From: Kitasatospora sp. NBC_00315
Lineage (GTDB): Bacteria > Actinomycetota > Actinomycetes > Streptomycetales > Streptomycetaceae
Assembly: GCF_041435095.1 (NCBI RefSeq)
Contig: NZ_CP108025.1
Span: 5,456,001-5,520,000, forward strand
Length of the DNA stretch: 64,000 nucleotides
Reading direction: 5' to 3'
A model generated the notes under the pieces. The model did no database searches, had not been told where the DNA came from, and saw only the letters and a list, made by a program, of their open reading frames with translations. A program made the position numbers and the translations under genes. This document shows positions 17,499 to 26,536 of this stretch, one piece after another (positions within the stretch are counted from its first letter, which is position 1; each line of letters opens with the position of its first letter).

Positions 17499-18397
17499 AG
17501 CCGGCCCCGGTCGTCGTCCCCGTCGCGCAGGGCGCGCAGGCCGGTGGCGACGCTGCGAAAGAGCGTCCAGCCGCGCAGCCGGTCGTGGTCGACGTCGACC
17601 GCCTCGGCGAGCTGGTGCAGGCGGCGGCGGGCGGCGCCGCGCGGGCCGGGGGAGCCGATCAACGTGTCCACCCGGTCCTGGGCGAGCCGTGCGAGATCCC
17701 AGGCGCGTTCGCCGACCAGCGGTCTGGGGTCGATGGCCAGCCAGGGCGCCCGGTCGGCGGCCAGCACGTTGCCGTGGTGGAAGTCCCCGTGCAGCAGCAG
17801 TTCCTCGCCGGTGGAGGCGAGCAGGTCGTCCGCGGTGGTCAGCGCCTCGTCGGCCAGCGGCCGGGCGTCGGCCGCGGCGGGCAGCTCGCGGTCGCGGCGC
17901 AGGCCCTCGGCGAGCCGGGTGGCGTGGGCGGCCACGGTGCCGAACGGGTGGCCGTCGGCGGGCGCCACCCACAGGCGCTGGAGCAGGCCGGCCGCCTCCA
18001 GCATGGCCTTGGACTCGGCCAGTGAGCGCAGCGGGATCTCGCCGTGCAGGCGTTCCAGCAGCAGCATGCCCTCGGTGGGGTCGGCGTCCAGCAGCAGGAC
18101 GGCGCCGCGCCCGGCCCAGTGCGAGAGGGCCGCGTGCTCGTGGGCGGTCTCGGGGGTGATCAGTCCGGCCTTGAGCACGGCGGGGCCGAGGTCCTCCCGA
18201 CGGACGTACCCGATCAGACTGAGCCGGCCGCCGGGGTCCAGGACGCGTTCCAGCGTGAGCTCCCACCGGGTGAGGTACGCGCCGATCCGTGCCGGCAGGC
18301 TCTCCAGCCAGGCGCGTCCGGCGTCCTCACCCCGCTGGGCGAGGACGCTCCGCGCCAGCTGCGCCGGAACGCTGATCTGCCCTGCTGCTGCCGACAT
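17471..18397 (-). CDS. Aminoglycoside phosphotransferase-like kinase (streptomycin 6-kinase family)
   Basis: 308 aa. Protein-kinase-like fold of the APH(6)/hydroxyurea-phosphotransferase family: LIGYVRREDLGPAVLKAG carries the ATP-binding lysine, the catalytic loop is LLLHGDFHHGNVL (HGDxHxxN) and the metal-binding aspartate lies in AIDPRPLVGERAWDLAR. This family phosphorylates streptomycin-type antibiotics, but most chromosomal members in Streptomyces have no proven substrate. No streptomycin biosynthesis genes lie nearby. The gene is convergent with and overlaps a GNAT gene. Resistance is an inference from family only. Confidence 0.8.
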   Translation of the reverse strand: MSAAAGQISVPAQLARSVLAQRGEDAGRAWLESLPARIGAYLTRWELTLERVLDPGGRLSLIGYVRREDLGPAVLKAGLITPETAHEHAALSHWAGRGAVLLLDADPTEGMLLLERLHGEIPLRSLAESKAMLEAAGLLQRLWVAPADGHPFGTVAAHATRLAEGLRRDRELPAAADARPLADEALTTADDLLASTGEELLLHGDFHHGNVLAADRAPWLAIDPRPLVGERAWDLARLAQDRVDTLIGSPGPRGAARRRLHQLAEAVDVDHDRLRGWTLFRSVATGLRALRDGDDDRGRLYLEFAAAL

Positions 18398-18492
18398 GCT
18401 GGCCTTCCGGTTGGACGCTCCCCCGTGGTGCTACCCGTCCATTGTCGGCCATGAACGGGAACCCGCAGGTCAGCGCTGGCGTCCGGGTGGGG

Positions 18493-19677
18493 TCAGTGGC
18501 CCGTGGCGGCGGCCTTGGCGGCGCCCGGGGAGGCGTCGGGGGAGCCGCTCGCGGTCGCGGTGGCCGGGTCGGGCAGTCCGGGGAAGGCCGTGCTCGCGGC
18601 GCCCCAGTGGCGGGCCTGCAGGGCCGCGATGCGCAGCGCGTCGGCGGCGGGGGCGCGGCGGTCGGCGGGCAGGGCCGCGACCAGCTCCGCGTAGGTGTCG
18701 CGGAGCCGGGTCTCGATGTGCGCGGCGAGCGCGGTGGCGCCGGTGGCGTCACTCACCGGGAAGGGCAGCTGGTAGCCGGGCGCGGCGGCGCCGGGGGAGG
18801 CGCCCGCACCGGCCAGCAGCCGGCGCCAGGTGTCCCGTTCCGCCTCGTGGGCCGCGTACCCCGCGCGGGCGTCGGCCCGCCGCTGGTCGTCGGGGAGCTT
18901 GGCGCCGACGACGCCGTAGCCGTAGACGGCGGCGTGCTCGGCGGCCAGCGCGCTCTGGACGGCGGTGGCCGCCTCGGTGGCCAGCGGCGCGCCGCCGGCG
19001 GACGGCGAGGCGGTGCCGGCGGTGGTGGCGGACGGCGACCCGGCCGGCGACCGGGACAACGACTGCGACGGCGACGGCGACGGCGACCGGGATGCGGACG
19101 GGGACGGGGTGACCGGGGTGGCCGGCGCCGGGTCGGTGACGGGGGTGGTGTCGCCGAGGGCGGCGGCGTGCAGGGCGTCGGAGGCGGACACCGAGGCGAG
19201 CAGCCGGGCGAGGTCGGGGGAGGCGGCGGACAGGTCGGCGAGCCTGGCCTCGGCGGTGCGCCGCTCGGCCGCGCCGAGCCCGGCGACGGTGGCCGGCGTG
19301 GCGGCGGCCGGTGCGGTGGCGGACGCGCCGGCGGACGGCGGGGCCGAGGCGGGTTGGGACCCGGAGTTCGCCGGACGGGAGGCCGAGGCGCTCGCGTCCG
19401 GCAGCCCCTGCGCGAACGCGGCCCGGTGCTGGAGCAGTTCGGCCCGCAGCGGCTGGAGCTGCGCGGCCTGGGCCGCGCCGGGGCCGGCCAGCACGACGTC
19501 GTACGCGGCGAGCAGGGCGTCGGTGGCCGCGACGGCGCGGGCGCGGACCGGAAGGTCGGGATCGGGTCGCCGCGCGTCACCGTCGTCCTTGTGCTGGGAG
19601 CCGGTGCAGGCGGTGAGGACCGCGGCGGCGGCGAGCAGCCCGACGGTCAGGGCGGTGCGTCGGCGGGCGGCCTGCAT
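18493..19677 (-). CDS. Putative lipoprotein with ferritin-like (DUF4439) domain
   Basis: 394 aa from the ATG at 19677. The N terminus MQAARRRTALTVGLLAAAAVLTACTG is a lipoprotein signal peptide with lipobox LTAC. A long Ala/Ser/Pro/Thr linker (about 150-245) follows the first helical region. The C-terminal 140 residues (AVQSALAAEHAAVYGYGVVGAKL; AGYAAHEAERDTWRRLL) look like a four-helix ferritin-like DUF4439 domain with Glu/His residues in helical spacing. It would be anchored on the outer face of the membrane. Metal binding is not proven. An ATG 12 codons upstream is less likely because it would precede the signal peptide with acidic residues. Confidence 0.7.
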   Translation of the reverse strand: MQAARRRTALTVGLLAAAAVLTACTGSQHKDDGDARRPDPDLPVRARAVAATDALLAAYDVVLAGPGAAQAAQLQPLRAELLQHRAAFAQGLPDASASASRPANSGSQPASAPPSAGASATAPAAATPATVAGLGAAERRTAEARLADLSAASPDLARLLASVSASDALHAAALGDTTPVTDPAPATPVTPSPSASRSPSPSPSQSLSRSPAGSPSATTAGTASPSAGGAPLATEAATAVQSALAAEHAAVYGYGVVGAKLPDDQRRADARAGYAAHEAERDTWRRLLAGAGASPGAAAPGYQLPFPVSDATGATALAAHIETRLRDTYAELVAALPADRRAPAADALRIAALQARHWGAASTAFPGLPDPATATASGSPDASPGAAKAAATGH

Positions 19678-19880
19678 CGGTGTCTCTCCCGGGGCGTGGG
19701 GGAGCGCCTCCACTCCCGATGGCGTGAATCATTACAGAACGCACACGTGTGCGGGGATCCTTCGGCATCCCGGCCTCCGGTGTGAGCTTGCTCGCAGTCG
19801 GCCGGGGCGGGCCCGGGGCAGGCCCCGGCGGGGCCCGGTCGGGCGCCGCCGCGGAATCGGTGGTTCGGGGGTCGACCGGA

Positions 19881-19886
19881 TAGGCT
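19881..19886 (+). promoter_or_regulatory. Possible -10 element of the rimP-nusA-infB operon
   Basis: TAGGCT hexamer about 100 bases upstream of rimP in the 308-bp region following the divergent lipoprotein gene. No good -35 was found at the right spacing, so this is a weak call. Confidence 0.3.
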
Positions 19887-19985
19887 TTGGGCCTAGTTGC
19901 TGCGACGCACCCGCTGGGAGACCACCCTCGGGGCGATGCGGTATGACCTTCTGACAACAGCAGACGCGGCCGAGGAGTCACCCGG

Positions 19986-20600
19986 ATGAGCACCACCCAG
20001 ATCGACCGGCTGCGTGTGTTGCTGGAGCCGCTGGCCGCCGAGTCCGGCCTCGATCTCGAAGAGGTGAAGGTCACCCAGGCGGGCAGTCGCCGCCAGGTGC
20101 AGGTCGACGTGGACGCCGACGGCGGCGTGGACCTGGACACCATCGCCGAGTTCAGCCGGCTGGTCGGCGAGGCCCTGGACGAGTCCGATGTGATGGGCAG
20201 TGGCGCGTACGTCCTGGAGGTCGGTTCCCCGGGCGCCGAGCGGACGCTCACCGAGCCCCGCCACTGGCGCCGGGCCGAGGGCCGGCTGGTCAAGGTGCAG
20301 CTGGCGGACGGCGGCGAGATCGTGGCCCGGGTCCTGTCGGCCGACGAGGACGGCGCGCTGGTCGAGGTGCAGCCGGTGAAGGGCCGCGGCCGGGCCAAGG
20401 AGCGCCGTCTGGAGTACACCGAGGTCGCCAAGGCGCGCGTCCAGGTGGAGTTCAACCGCAAGGACGAGAAGCTCCTCGACGAGGCCCCCGACATCGAGGG
20501 GGCCGAGGACTTCGACGAGACCGAGGACGGCGACGCGTTCGCCGAGGACGACGAGGACGAGACCGATGCCCCCGCCGAGGGGGACGACGGTGCGCAGTGA
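19986..20600 (+). CDS. rimP: Ribosome maturation factor RimP
   Basis: 204 aa. Assists 30S subunit assembly. The N-terminal RimP domain reads LRVLLEPLAAESGLDLEEVKVTQ, then VDVDADGGVDLDTIAEFSRLVGEALDE and LEVGSPGAERTLTEPRHW; a C-terminal SH3-like domain follows. The last 40 residues are a very acidic Asp/Glu tail, common in actinobacterial RimP. It heads the conserved translation cluster followed by nusA. AGGAG lies 10 bases upstream of the ATG. Confidence 0.93.
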   Translation: MSTTQIDRLRVLLEPLAAESGLDLEEVKVTQAGSRRQVQVDVDADGGVDLDTIAEFSRLVGEALDESDVMGSGAYVLEVGSPGAERTLTEPRHWRRAEGRLVKVQLADGGEIVARVLSADEDGALVEVQPVKGRGRAKERRLEYTEVAKARVQVEFNRKDEKLLDEAPDIEGAEDFDETEDGDAFAEDDEDETDAPAEGDDGAQ

Positions 20601-20660
20601 GCGCCACCGCACCCGCACCATCCGCACCATGAACGTGAAGAAGGACGAGGAGGCGTAGCC

Positions 20661-21686
20661 GTGGACATCGACATGAGCGCCCTGCGTGGGCTGGTTACCG
20701 AGAAGAACATCCCCTTCGACCTGCTGGTCGAGTCGATCGAGTCGGCCCTCCTCATCGCGTACCACCGCACCGAGGGCTCGCGCCGCCGTGCGCGCGTCGA
20801 GCTGGACCGCAAGAGCGGCCATGTGACCGTGTGGGCGCTGGAGGACGCGTCGGAGCTGGACGAGGGCGTCGAGCCGAAGGAGTTCGACGACACCCCGAGC
20901 GGCTTCGGCCGGATCGCCGCGAGCACCGCCAAGCAGGTCATCCTGCAGCGTCTGCGCGACGCCGCCGACGACCAGACCTTCGGTGAGTACGCCGGCAAGG
21001 AGGGCGACATCGTCACCGGTGTCGTCCAGCAGGGCAACGACCCGAAGAACGTGCTGGTCGACATCGGCAAGCTGGAGGCCATCCTGCCGCCGCAGGAGCA
21101 GGTGCCCGGCGAGGACTACCGGCACGGCACCCGGCTGAAGTGCTACGTGGTGGCCGTCCGCCGCGGTGTCCGGGGCGCGTCGGTGACGCTCTCGCGCACC
21201 CACCCCAACCTGGTGCGCAAGCTGTTCGCGCTGGAGGTCCCGGAGATCGCCGACGGCAGCGTCGAGATCGCCGCGATCGCCCGTGAGGCCGGTCACCGCA
21301 CCAAGATCGCGGTCTGGTCGCGCCGGCAGGGCCTGAACGCCAAGGGCGCCTGCATCGGCCCGGTCGGCAGCCGGGTGCGCAACGTGATGGCCGAGCTGCA
21401 CGGCGAGAAGATCGACATCGTCGACTGGTCCGAGGACCCGGCCGAGATGGTCGCCGCGGCACTGTCCCCCGCCCGGGTGACGAAGGTCGAGATCGTCGAC
21501 TACGGCCAGCGCTCCGCCCGGGTGATCGTGCCGGACTACCAGCTGTCGCTGGCGATCGGCAAGGAGGGGCAGAACGCCCGCCTGGCCGCCCGCCTGACCG
21601 GCTGGCGGATCGACATCCGTCCGGACACCGAGGGCCAGGACGAGGGCCGCTCCGCGGACGGCGGCCGGGAGTCCGCGGGCGAGTAG
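20661..21686 (+). CDS. nusA: Transcription termination/antitermination factor NusA
   Basis: 341 aa. The N-terminal RNA-polymerase-binding domain (1-125) is followed by an S1 domain beginning GDIVTGVVQQGNDPKNVLVDIG, then two KH domains with GPVGSRVRNVMAELHGEKID and AIGKEGQNARLAARLTGW. The short length and absence of C-terminal acidic repeats match the actinobacterial form. The GTG at 20661 is preceded by GAGGAGG at 20647-20653. It couples pausing, termination and rRNA antitermination; its place between rimP and infB is the classical operon order. Confidence 0.95.
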   Translation: MDIDMSALRGLVTEKNIPFDLLVESIESALLIAYHRTEGSRRRARVELDRKSGHVTVWALEDASELDEGVEPKEFDDTPSGFGRIAASTAKQVILQRLRDAADDQTFGEYAGKEGDIVTGVVQQGNDPKNVLVDIGKLEAILPPQEQVPGEDYRHGTRLKCYVVAVRRGVRGASVTLSRTHPNLVRKLFALEVPEIADGSVEIAAIAREAGHRTKIAVWSRRQGLNAKGACIGPVGSRVRNVMAELHGEKIDIVDWSEDPAEMVAAALSPARVTKVEIVDYGQRSARVIVPDYQLSLAIGKEGQNARLAARLTGWRIDIRPDTEGQDEGRSADGGRESAGE

Positions 21687-21764
21687 TCCCCGCACCGATC
21701 TGAGTCACCGTGCCGTCCCGCCCTCGCCGGTGGGGCGGCACCATGTCCCTTCGGAGGGGTAGAC

Positions 21765-22064
21765 TTGCCTTCGTCTGGCCGGACGCACGTCCGAGCACGC
21801 CCGGAGCGCACCTGCGTGGGCTGCCGCAAGCGAGCGGCCAAGCACCAGTTGTTGCGTGTCACGGCGATCGAGGGCGTCTGCGTCCCCGATCCCCGTGGCG
21901 CACTGCCGGGACGAGGTGCACACCTGCACCCCGACCCGACCTGCCTCGACCTCGCGGTCCGCCGCCGGGCGTTCCCCAGGGCCTTCCGGCTCCAGGGAGC
22001 ACTCGACACCGAGCGGATCCGCGAGTACGTCGAGGAGCGGGCAGGCGGCACCCCGGCGGTCTGA
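21765..22064 (+). CDS. ylxR: YlxR-family RNA-binding protein (DUF448)
   Basis: 99 aa. The family signature RTCVGCRKRAAKHQLLRV and DPRGALPGRGAHLHPDPTCLDLAVRRRAFPRAFR is intact. Family members are small basic nucleic-acid-binding proteins encoded between nusA and infB. The TTG at 21765 is the best start because GGAGGGG (21752-21758) lies 6 bases upstream. Confidence 0.85.
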   Translation: MPSSGRTHVRARPERTCVGCRKRAAKHQLLRVTAIEGVCVPDPRGALPGRGAHLHPDPTCLDLAVRRRAFPRAFRLQGALDTERIREYVEERAGGTPAV

Positions 22065-22214
22065 GGCTTCCCTCACGGCCGCCTGGAGGGGAACGCCGCC
22101 CGCTAGGGCCGCCGCTCATGCGGCGGAGAACCACCGCAACAAGCACAGCGCGCGTGTATCCGCGCGCCGTGCGACCAGTCAGGTACCTCGCGATGTGGAA
22201 GTAGGTCGAGATTG

Positions 22215-22258
22215 CGATGAGCACTCGATGAGTACGCGATGAGTACGCGATGGGTACG
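22215..22258 (+). repeat. Four 11-bp tandem repeats in the infB leader
   Basis: Consecutive 11-base units CGATGAGCACT, CGATGAGTACG, CGATGAGTACG and CGATGGGTACG lie in the 252-bp gap between ylxR and infB. Each contains an ATGAGTA-type motif. They may form a regulatory element in the infB leader RNA or a protein-binding site. Confidence 0.75.
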
Positions 22259-22316
22259 CCCATGAAGTAGCGACAGTCCGGCGGACGATCACCCCGGACT
22301 CATAGACAGGAGTGAA

Positions 22317-25300
22317 GTGGCTAAGGTCCGGGTTTACGAACTCGCCAAGGAGCTTGGCTTGGAGAGCAAGGCCGTCATGGCCAAGCTCACCGAGCTCGGT
22401 GAGTTCGTCCGTTCGGCGTCCTCGACCATCGAGGCGCCGGTCGTACGCAAGTTGACTGACGCGCTTGGAGTGGCCCCCACGGGTGGTTCCGCTGCCAAGC
22501 CTGGCCCGCGCAAGCCTGCGGCGCCCCAGCCCGCCGGTGGTGCCTCCGCACCCCGCCCGGGTGCCCCCACCCCGGGTCCGCGCCCTGCCGCGACCCCGGG
22601 TCCCCGCCCGACTCCGGCCGCTGCGGCCCCGGCTGCTCCGGCCGCCCCCGCCGCCGCGAAGCCGGCCGCCGCGACCCCGGGCCCGCGCCCGGCCGCGCGC
22701 CCCGCGACCCCGGCGGCTCCGGCCGCCCCGGCCGCCGAGTTCTCCTCGCCGGCTCCCGCCGGCGACGCCGCTGCGGCTGCTCCGGCCGCCGCCGCGGCTC
22801 CCGCCGAGCGCCCGGCCGCCCAGGCCCCGCGTCCGGCGTCGCAGGCCCCCGCCGGTGGCGGCGGCGCCCGTCCGGGCCCGCGCCCGGCCGGCCCGCGTCC
22901 GGGCAACAACCCGTTCACCTCGGGCAGTGCCACCGGCATGGCCCGTCCCGGTGACCGTCGTCCGGCCGCGCCGGGTGCCGCTCGTCCGGGTGCGGGTGCT
23001 CCGGGTGCCGACCGTGGCGCTCCGCGTCCCGCCGGTGACCGTCCGCGTCCCGCCGGTGCTCCGGGTGCCGACCGTGGCGCTCCGCGTCCCGGTGGCGACC
23101 GTCCGCGTCCCGCCGGTGCTCCCGGTGCCGACCGTGGCGCTCCGCGTCCCGGTGGCGACCGTCCGCGTCCCGCCGGTGCTCCCGGCGCCGAGCGTGGCGC
23201 CCGCCCCGCCGGTGCCCCGCGCCCCGACGGCATGCCGCGTCCGGCCGGTCCGCGTCCGGGTGGGCCCAGCCCGTCCGGGATGCCCCGTCCGAACCCCGGC
23301 ATGATGCCGCAGCGTCCGGCCGGTCCGGGCCCGCGTCCGGGCCCCGGCGGCCGTGGCCCCGGTGGCCCCGGTGCCCGTCCGGGCGGTCCGGGTGCCGGCG
23401 CCGGTGGCGCTCGTCCCGGCTTCGCCGGCCGCGCGGCCGGTCCGGGTTCGCGCCCGGCCGGTGGCGGCTTCGGCGGCCCGCGTCCCGGTGGCGCTCCCGG
23501 CGGCGGCGGTGGCTTCGGCCCGCGTCCCGGCGGCTTCGGCGGCCGTCCCGGTGGCCCGGGTGCCCGTGGTGGCACGCAGGGTGCCTTCGGTCGTGGCCCG
23601 GGCGGTCGCCCGGCCCGTGCCCGTAAGTCGAAGCGTGCGCGTCGCCAGGAATACGAGTCGATGCAGGCTCCGTCCGTCGGCGGTGTGATGCTGCCCCGTG
23701 GCAACGGGACGACCGTCCGGCTGTCGCGCGGTGCCTCGCTGATGGACTTCGCGGAGAAGATCAACGCCAACCCGGCCGCGCTCGTCTCGGTGATGTTCAA
23801 CCTCGGTGAGATGGTCACGGCGACGCAGTCGGTCTCCGACGCGACGCTGGAGATGCTGGCCCAGGAGATGGGCTTCGTTCTCGAGATCGTCAGCCGTGAC
23901 GACGAGGACCGCGAGCTGCTGGAGTCGTTCGACATCGACTTCGGTGCCGACGAGGGCGACGAGGACGAGCTCATGCCTCGCCCGCCGGTCGTCACCGTCA
24001 TGGGTCACGTCGACCACGGTAAGACCCGACTGCTGGACGCCATCCGCAAGACCAACGTGGTGGCCGGTGAGGCGGGTGGCATCACCCAGCACATCGGTGC
24101 CTACCAGGTCACGGCGACGGTGAACGGCGAAGAGCGTCCGATCACCTTCCTCGACACCCCGGGTCACGAGGCGTTCTCCGCCATGCGTGCCCGTGGTGCC
24201 AAGTCCACCGACATCGCGATCCTGGTGGTCGCGGCCAACGACGGTGTCATGCCGCAGACGGTCGAGGCGTTGAACCACGCCAAGGCCGCCGGTGTGCCGA
24301 TCGTGGTCGCGGTCAACAAGATCGACGTCGAGGGCGCGGACCCGGTCAAGGTCCGCGGCCAGCTGACCGAGTTCGGTCTGGTGGCGGAGGAGTACGGCGG
24401 CGACACCATGTTCGTCGACATCTCCGCGCGTCAGGGTCTGCACATCGACCAGCTGCTCGAGGCCGTCGTGCTCACCGCCGACGCCTCGCTCAACCTGGTG
24501 GCCAACCCCGAGCAGGACGCGCAGGGTATCGCCATCGAGGCCCACCTCGACAAGGGCCGCGGCGCCATGGCGACCGTCCTCGTGCAGCGTGGAACGCTGC
24601 GCGTCGGCGACTCCATCGCCGTCGGTGACGCGCACGGCCGCGTCCGCGCCATGCTGGACGAGAACGGCAAGAACGTCGCCGAGGCGGGTCCGTCCCGTCC
24701 GGTGCTGCTCCTCGGTCTCACCTCGGTGCCCCGCGCCGGCGACAGCTTCATCGTCGTCGACGACGACCGCACCGCGCGTCAGATCGCCGAGAAGCGCTCG
24801 ACGCGTGACCGCAACGCCATGTTCGCCAAGCGCCCGATGCGGGTCTCCCTGGAGAACCTGGACCAGGCGATCGCGGCCGGCGGCGTGCAGCAGCTCAACC
24901 TCATCGTCAAGGGCGATGTCTCCGGTTCCGTGGAGGCCCTTGAGGACGCACTCGTCAAGCTCGACGTGGGCGACGAGGTCGAGCTCCGGATCCTGCACCG
25001 CGGTGTGGGTGCCATCACCGAGTCCGACGTGGACCTGGCGATGGGCTCGGACGCCATCATCATCGGCTTCAACGTGCGCGCCGAAGGCCGTGCGCGTACC
25101 GCGGCCGACCGCGAGGGCGTCGACGTCCGGTACTACTCGGTCATCTACCAGGCGATCGAGGAGATCGAGGCGGCCCTCAAGGGTCTGCTCAAGCCGGAGT
25201 ACGAGGAGGTGCGCCTCGGTTCCGCGGACATCCGCGAGGTGTTCCGCTCCTCCAAGTTCGGCAACATCGCGGGTGTCATCGTCCGCGAGGGCCTGCTGCG

Positions 25301-25502
25301 CCGCAACGCCAAGGCTCGCCTCATCCGCGACGGCAAGCTCATCACGGAGAACCTCACCATCGAGGGCCTGCGTCGTTTCAAGGACGACGCGACCGAGGTC
25401 CGCGAGGGCTTCGAGGCCGGTGTGACCCTGGGGTCGTTCAACGACATCAAGGTCGACGACGTCATCGAGACGTACGAGATGCGCGAGAAGCCGCGCGCGT
25501 AA
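22317..25502 (+). CDS. infB: Translation initiation factor IF-2
   Basis: 1061 aa. GTPase that brings fMet-tRNA to the 30S initiation complex. The N terminus AKVRVYELAKELGLESKAVMAKL is an IF2-N module. About 380 residues of Ala/Pro/Gly/Arg-rich low complexity follow, with a 20-residue tandem repeat. A second IF2-N module then precedes the G domain: G1 GHVDHGKT (563-570), G3 D613-TPGH, G4 N667-KID. Beta-barrel domains and the fMet-tRNA-binding C2 domain follow. The long N terminus is typical of actinobacteria. The GTG start follows AGGAG (22305-22309). A terminator follows the gene. Confidence 0.97.
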   Translation: MAKVRVYELAKELGLESKAVMAKLTELGEFVRSASSTIEAPVVRKLTDALGVAPTGGSAAKPGPRKPAAPQPAGGASAPRPGAPTPGPRPAATPGPRPTPAAAAPAAPAAPAAAKPAAATPGPRPAARPATPAAPAAPAAEFSSPAPAGDAAAAAPAAAAAPAERPAAQAPRPASQAPAGGGGARPGPRPAGPRPGNNPFTSGSATGMARPGDRRPAAPGAARPGAGAPGADRGAPRPAGDRPRPAGAPGADRGAPRPGGDRPRPAGAPGADRGAPRPGGDRPRPAGAPGAERGARPAGAPRPDGMPRPAGPRPGGPSPSGMPRPNPGMMPQRPAGPGPRPGPGGRGPGGPGARPGGPGAGAGGARPGFAGRAAGPGSRPAGGGFGGPRPGGAPGGGGGFGPRPGGFGGRPGGPGARGGTQGAFGRGPGGRPARARKSKRARRQEYESMQAPSVGGVMLPRGNGTTVRLSRGASLMDFAEKINANPAALVSVMFNLGEMVTATQSVSDATLEMLAQEMGFVLEIVSRDDEDRELLESFDIDFGADEGDEDELMPRPPVVTVMGHVDHGKTRLLDAIRKTNVVAGEAGGITQHIGAYQVTATVNGEERPITFLDTPGHEAFSAMRARGAKSTDIAILVVAANDGVMPQTVEALNHAKAAGVPIVVAVNKIDVEGADPVKVRGQLTEFGLVAEEYGGDTMFVDISARQGLHIDQLLEAVVLTADASLNLVANPEQDAQGIAIEAHLDKGRGAMATVLVQRGTLRVGDSIAVGDAHGRVRAMLDENGKNVAEAGPSRPVLLLGLTSVPRAGDSFIVVDDDRTARQIAEKRSTRDRNAMFAKRPMRVSLENLDQAIAAGGVQQLNLIVKGDVSGSVEALEDALVKLDVGDEVELRILHRGVGAITESDVDLAMGSDAIIIGFNVRAEGRARTAADREGVDVRYYSVIYQAIEEIEAALKGLLKPEYEEVRLGSADIREVFRSSKFGNIAGVIVREGLLRRNAKARLIRDGKLITENLTIEGLRRFKDDATEVREGFEAGVTLGSFNDIKVDDVIETYEMREKPRA
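22995..23174 (+). repeat. Three 60-bp tandem repeats within infB
   Basis: Three consecutive, nearly identical 60-bp units (22995-23054, 23055-23114, 23115-23174) encode GAPGADRGAPRP(A/G)GDRPRPA. A fourth, degenerate copy follows. They lie in the IF-2 low-complexity region and are prone to copy-number change by slippage or recombination. Confidence 0.85.
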
Positions 25503-25515
25503 GCGAGTGGTGGGC

Positions 25516-25559
25516 CGGGGCCGGCCGGCGGGAGATTTTTCCCGTCGACCGGCCCCGGT
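25516..25559 (+). terminator. infB terminator
   Basis: 19-bp stem (25516-25534 with 25541-25559; one G-U pair and one mismatch) with a T-rich loop, 13 bases after the infB stop. Confidence 0.65.
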
Positions 25560-25640
25560 CTGGCTGTGTAGGGTCCTCCTACGTCGGTCCGCTCCGCGGG
25601 CCGTCCTCCGAGGCCTCCAGGTCGGCTTGACCTGTCATAC

Positions 25641-25937
25641 ATGTTCGTAGGATCACTCGCGTTCGACCTTCTGCTCGGCGACGTCCACTCGCTGAAGGAG
25701 AAGCGCTCGATCGTGCGGCCCATCGTGGCCGAGCTGCAGCGCAAGTACAGCGTGTGCGCGGCGGAAGTAGGGAACCAGGATCTGCACCGCAGGGCCGAGA
25801 TCGGCGTCGCGGTGGTGTCCGGCGAAGCCGGGTTCGTCACCGAGGTCCTGGACAGCTGTGAGCGGTTCGTCGCCGGCCGCCCCGAGGTTCAGCTGCTCTC
25901 CGCCAGGAGGCGCTACCACGGCGACGAGGATGACTGA
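25641..25937 (+). CDS. ylxP: DUF503 protein YlxP
   Basis: 98 aa. The N terminus MFVGSLAFDLLLGDVHSLKEKRSIVRPIV and EVGNQDLHRRAEIGVAVVSGEAGFVTEVLDSCERFV are diagnostic of the DUF503/YlxP family, small proteins linked to ribosome biogenesis and encoded beside infB and rbfA. The molecular role is not settled. No Shine-Dalgarno precedes the ATG, while TAGGGT lies at 25569-25574. It probably has its own promoter after the infB terminator. Confidence 0.85.
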   Translation: MFVGSLAFDLLLGDVHSLKEKRSIVRPIVAELQRKYSVCAAEVGNQDLHRRAEIGVAVVSGEAGFVTEVLDSCERFVAGRPEVQLLSARRRYHGDEDD

Positions 25938-26090
25938 GATCCGGAGCGGGAGCGGCGGGAGTCGCCACTCTCACACGGATCAGGACCGAGAGCGCCCACA
26001 AGGCTGGGCGCGGGCCGGTACTTTGGGGGCATGGGCCCCCGCGGGTGGGTTGTCGACCCGAGTACCGGGCCCACTGCACGAGGAGGCAAC

Positions 26091-26534
26091 GTGACCGACA
26101 AGGCAAGGGCGCGCAAGCTCGCCGACCGCATCCAGGTGGTGGTCGCCGAGACCCTGCAGCGGCGGGTCAAGGACCCGCGACTGGGCTTCGTGACCATCAC
26201 CGACACCCGGGTGACCGGGGATCTGCGGGAGGCCACCGTCTTCTACACCGTCTACGGCGACGAGACCGACCGCCAGGCCGCGGCCGTGGCGCTGGAGAGC
26301 GCCAAGGGCATCCTGCGCAGCACCGTCGGCAAGGAGACCGGGGTCCGCCACACGCCGTCGCTGACCTTCGTCGCCGACGCGCTGCCGGACAACGCCCGCA
26401 ACATCGACGACCTGCTCGACCGGGCGCGGCAGATCGACGCCGAGGTGCGCACCACGGCGACCGGGAAGACGTACGCCGGAGACGCGGACCCGTACAAGGT
26501 CCCGGCCTCCGAGCGTGACGACGAGGACGAGTAG
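26091..26534 (+). CDS. rbfA: 30S ribosome-binding factor A
   Basis: 147 aa. KH-fold protein required for 16S rRNA 5'-end maturation and cold adaptation. Sequence signatures are ARKLADRIQVVVAETLQRR, VKDPRLGFVTITDTRVTGDLREATVFYTV and RHTPSLTFVADALPDNARNIDDLLD. The GTG at 26091 has AGGAGG (26081-26086) 4 bases upstream. The C terminus is acidic. It lies 2 bases before the start of the phosphoesterase gene, so the two are likely translationally coupled. Confidence 0.94.
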   Translation: MTDKARARKLADRIQVVVAETLQRRVKDPRLGFVTITDTRVTGDLREATVFYTVYGDETDRQAAAVALESAKGILRSTVGKETGVRHTPSLTFVADALPDNARNIDDLLDRARQIDAEVRTTATGKTYAGDADPYKVPASERDDEDE

Positions 26535-26536
26535 TC

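Noticed and set aside
22179..24998. 939-aa minus-strand frame opposite infB with Thr/Arg/Gly repeats
   Set aside because: Mirror of the Ala/Pro/Gly repeat in IF-2; no independent start or motif.
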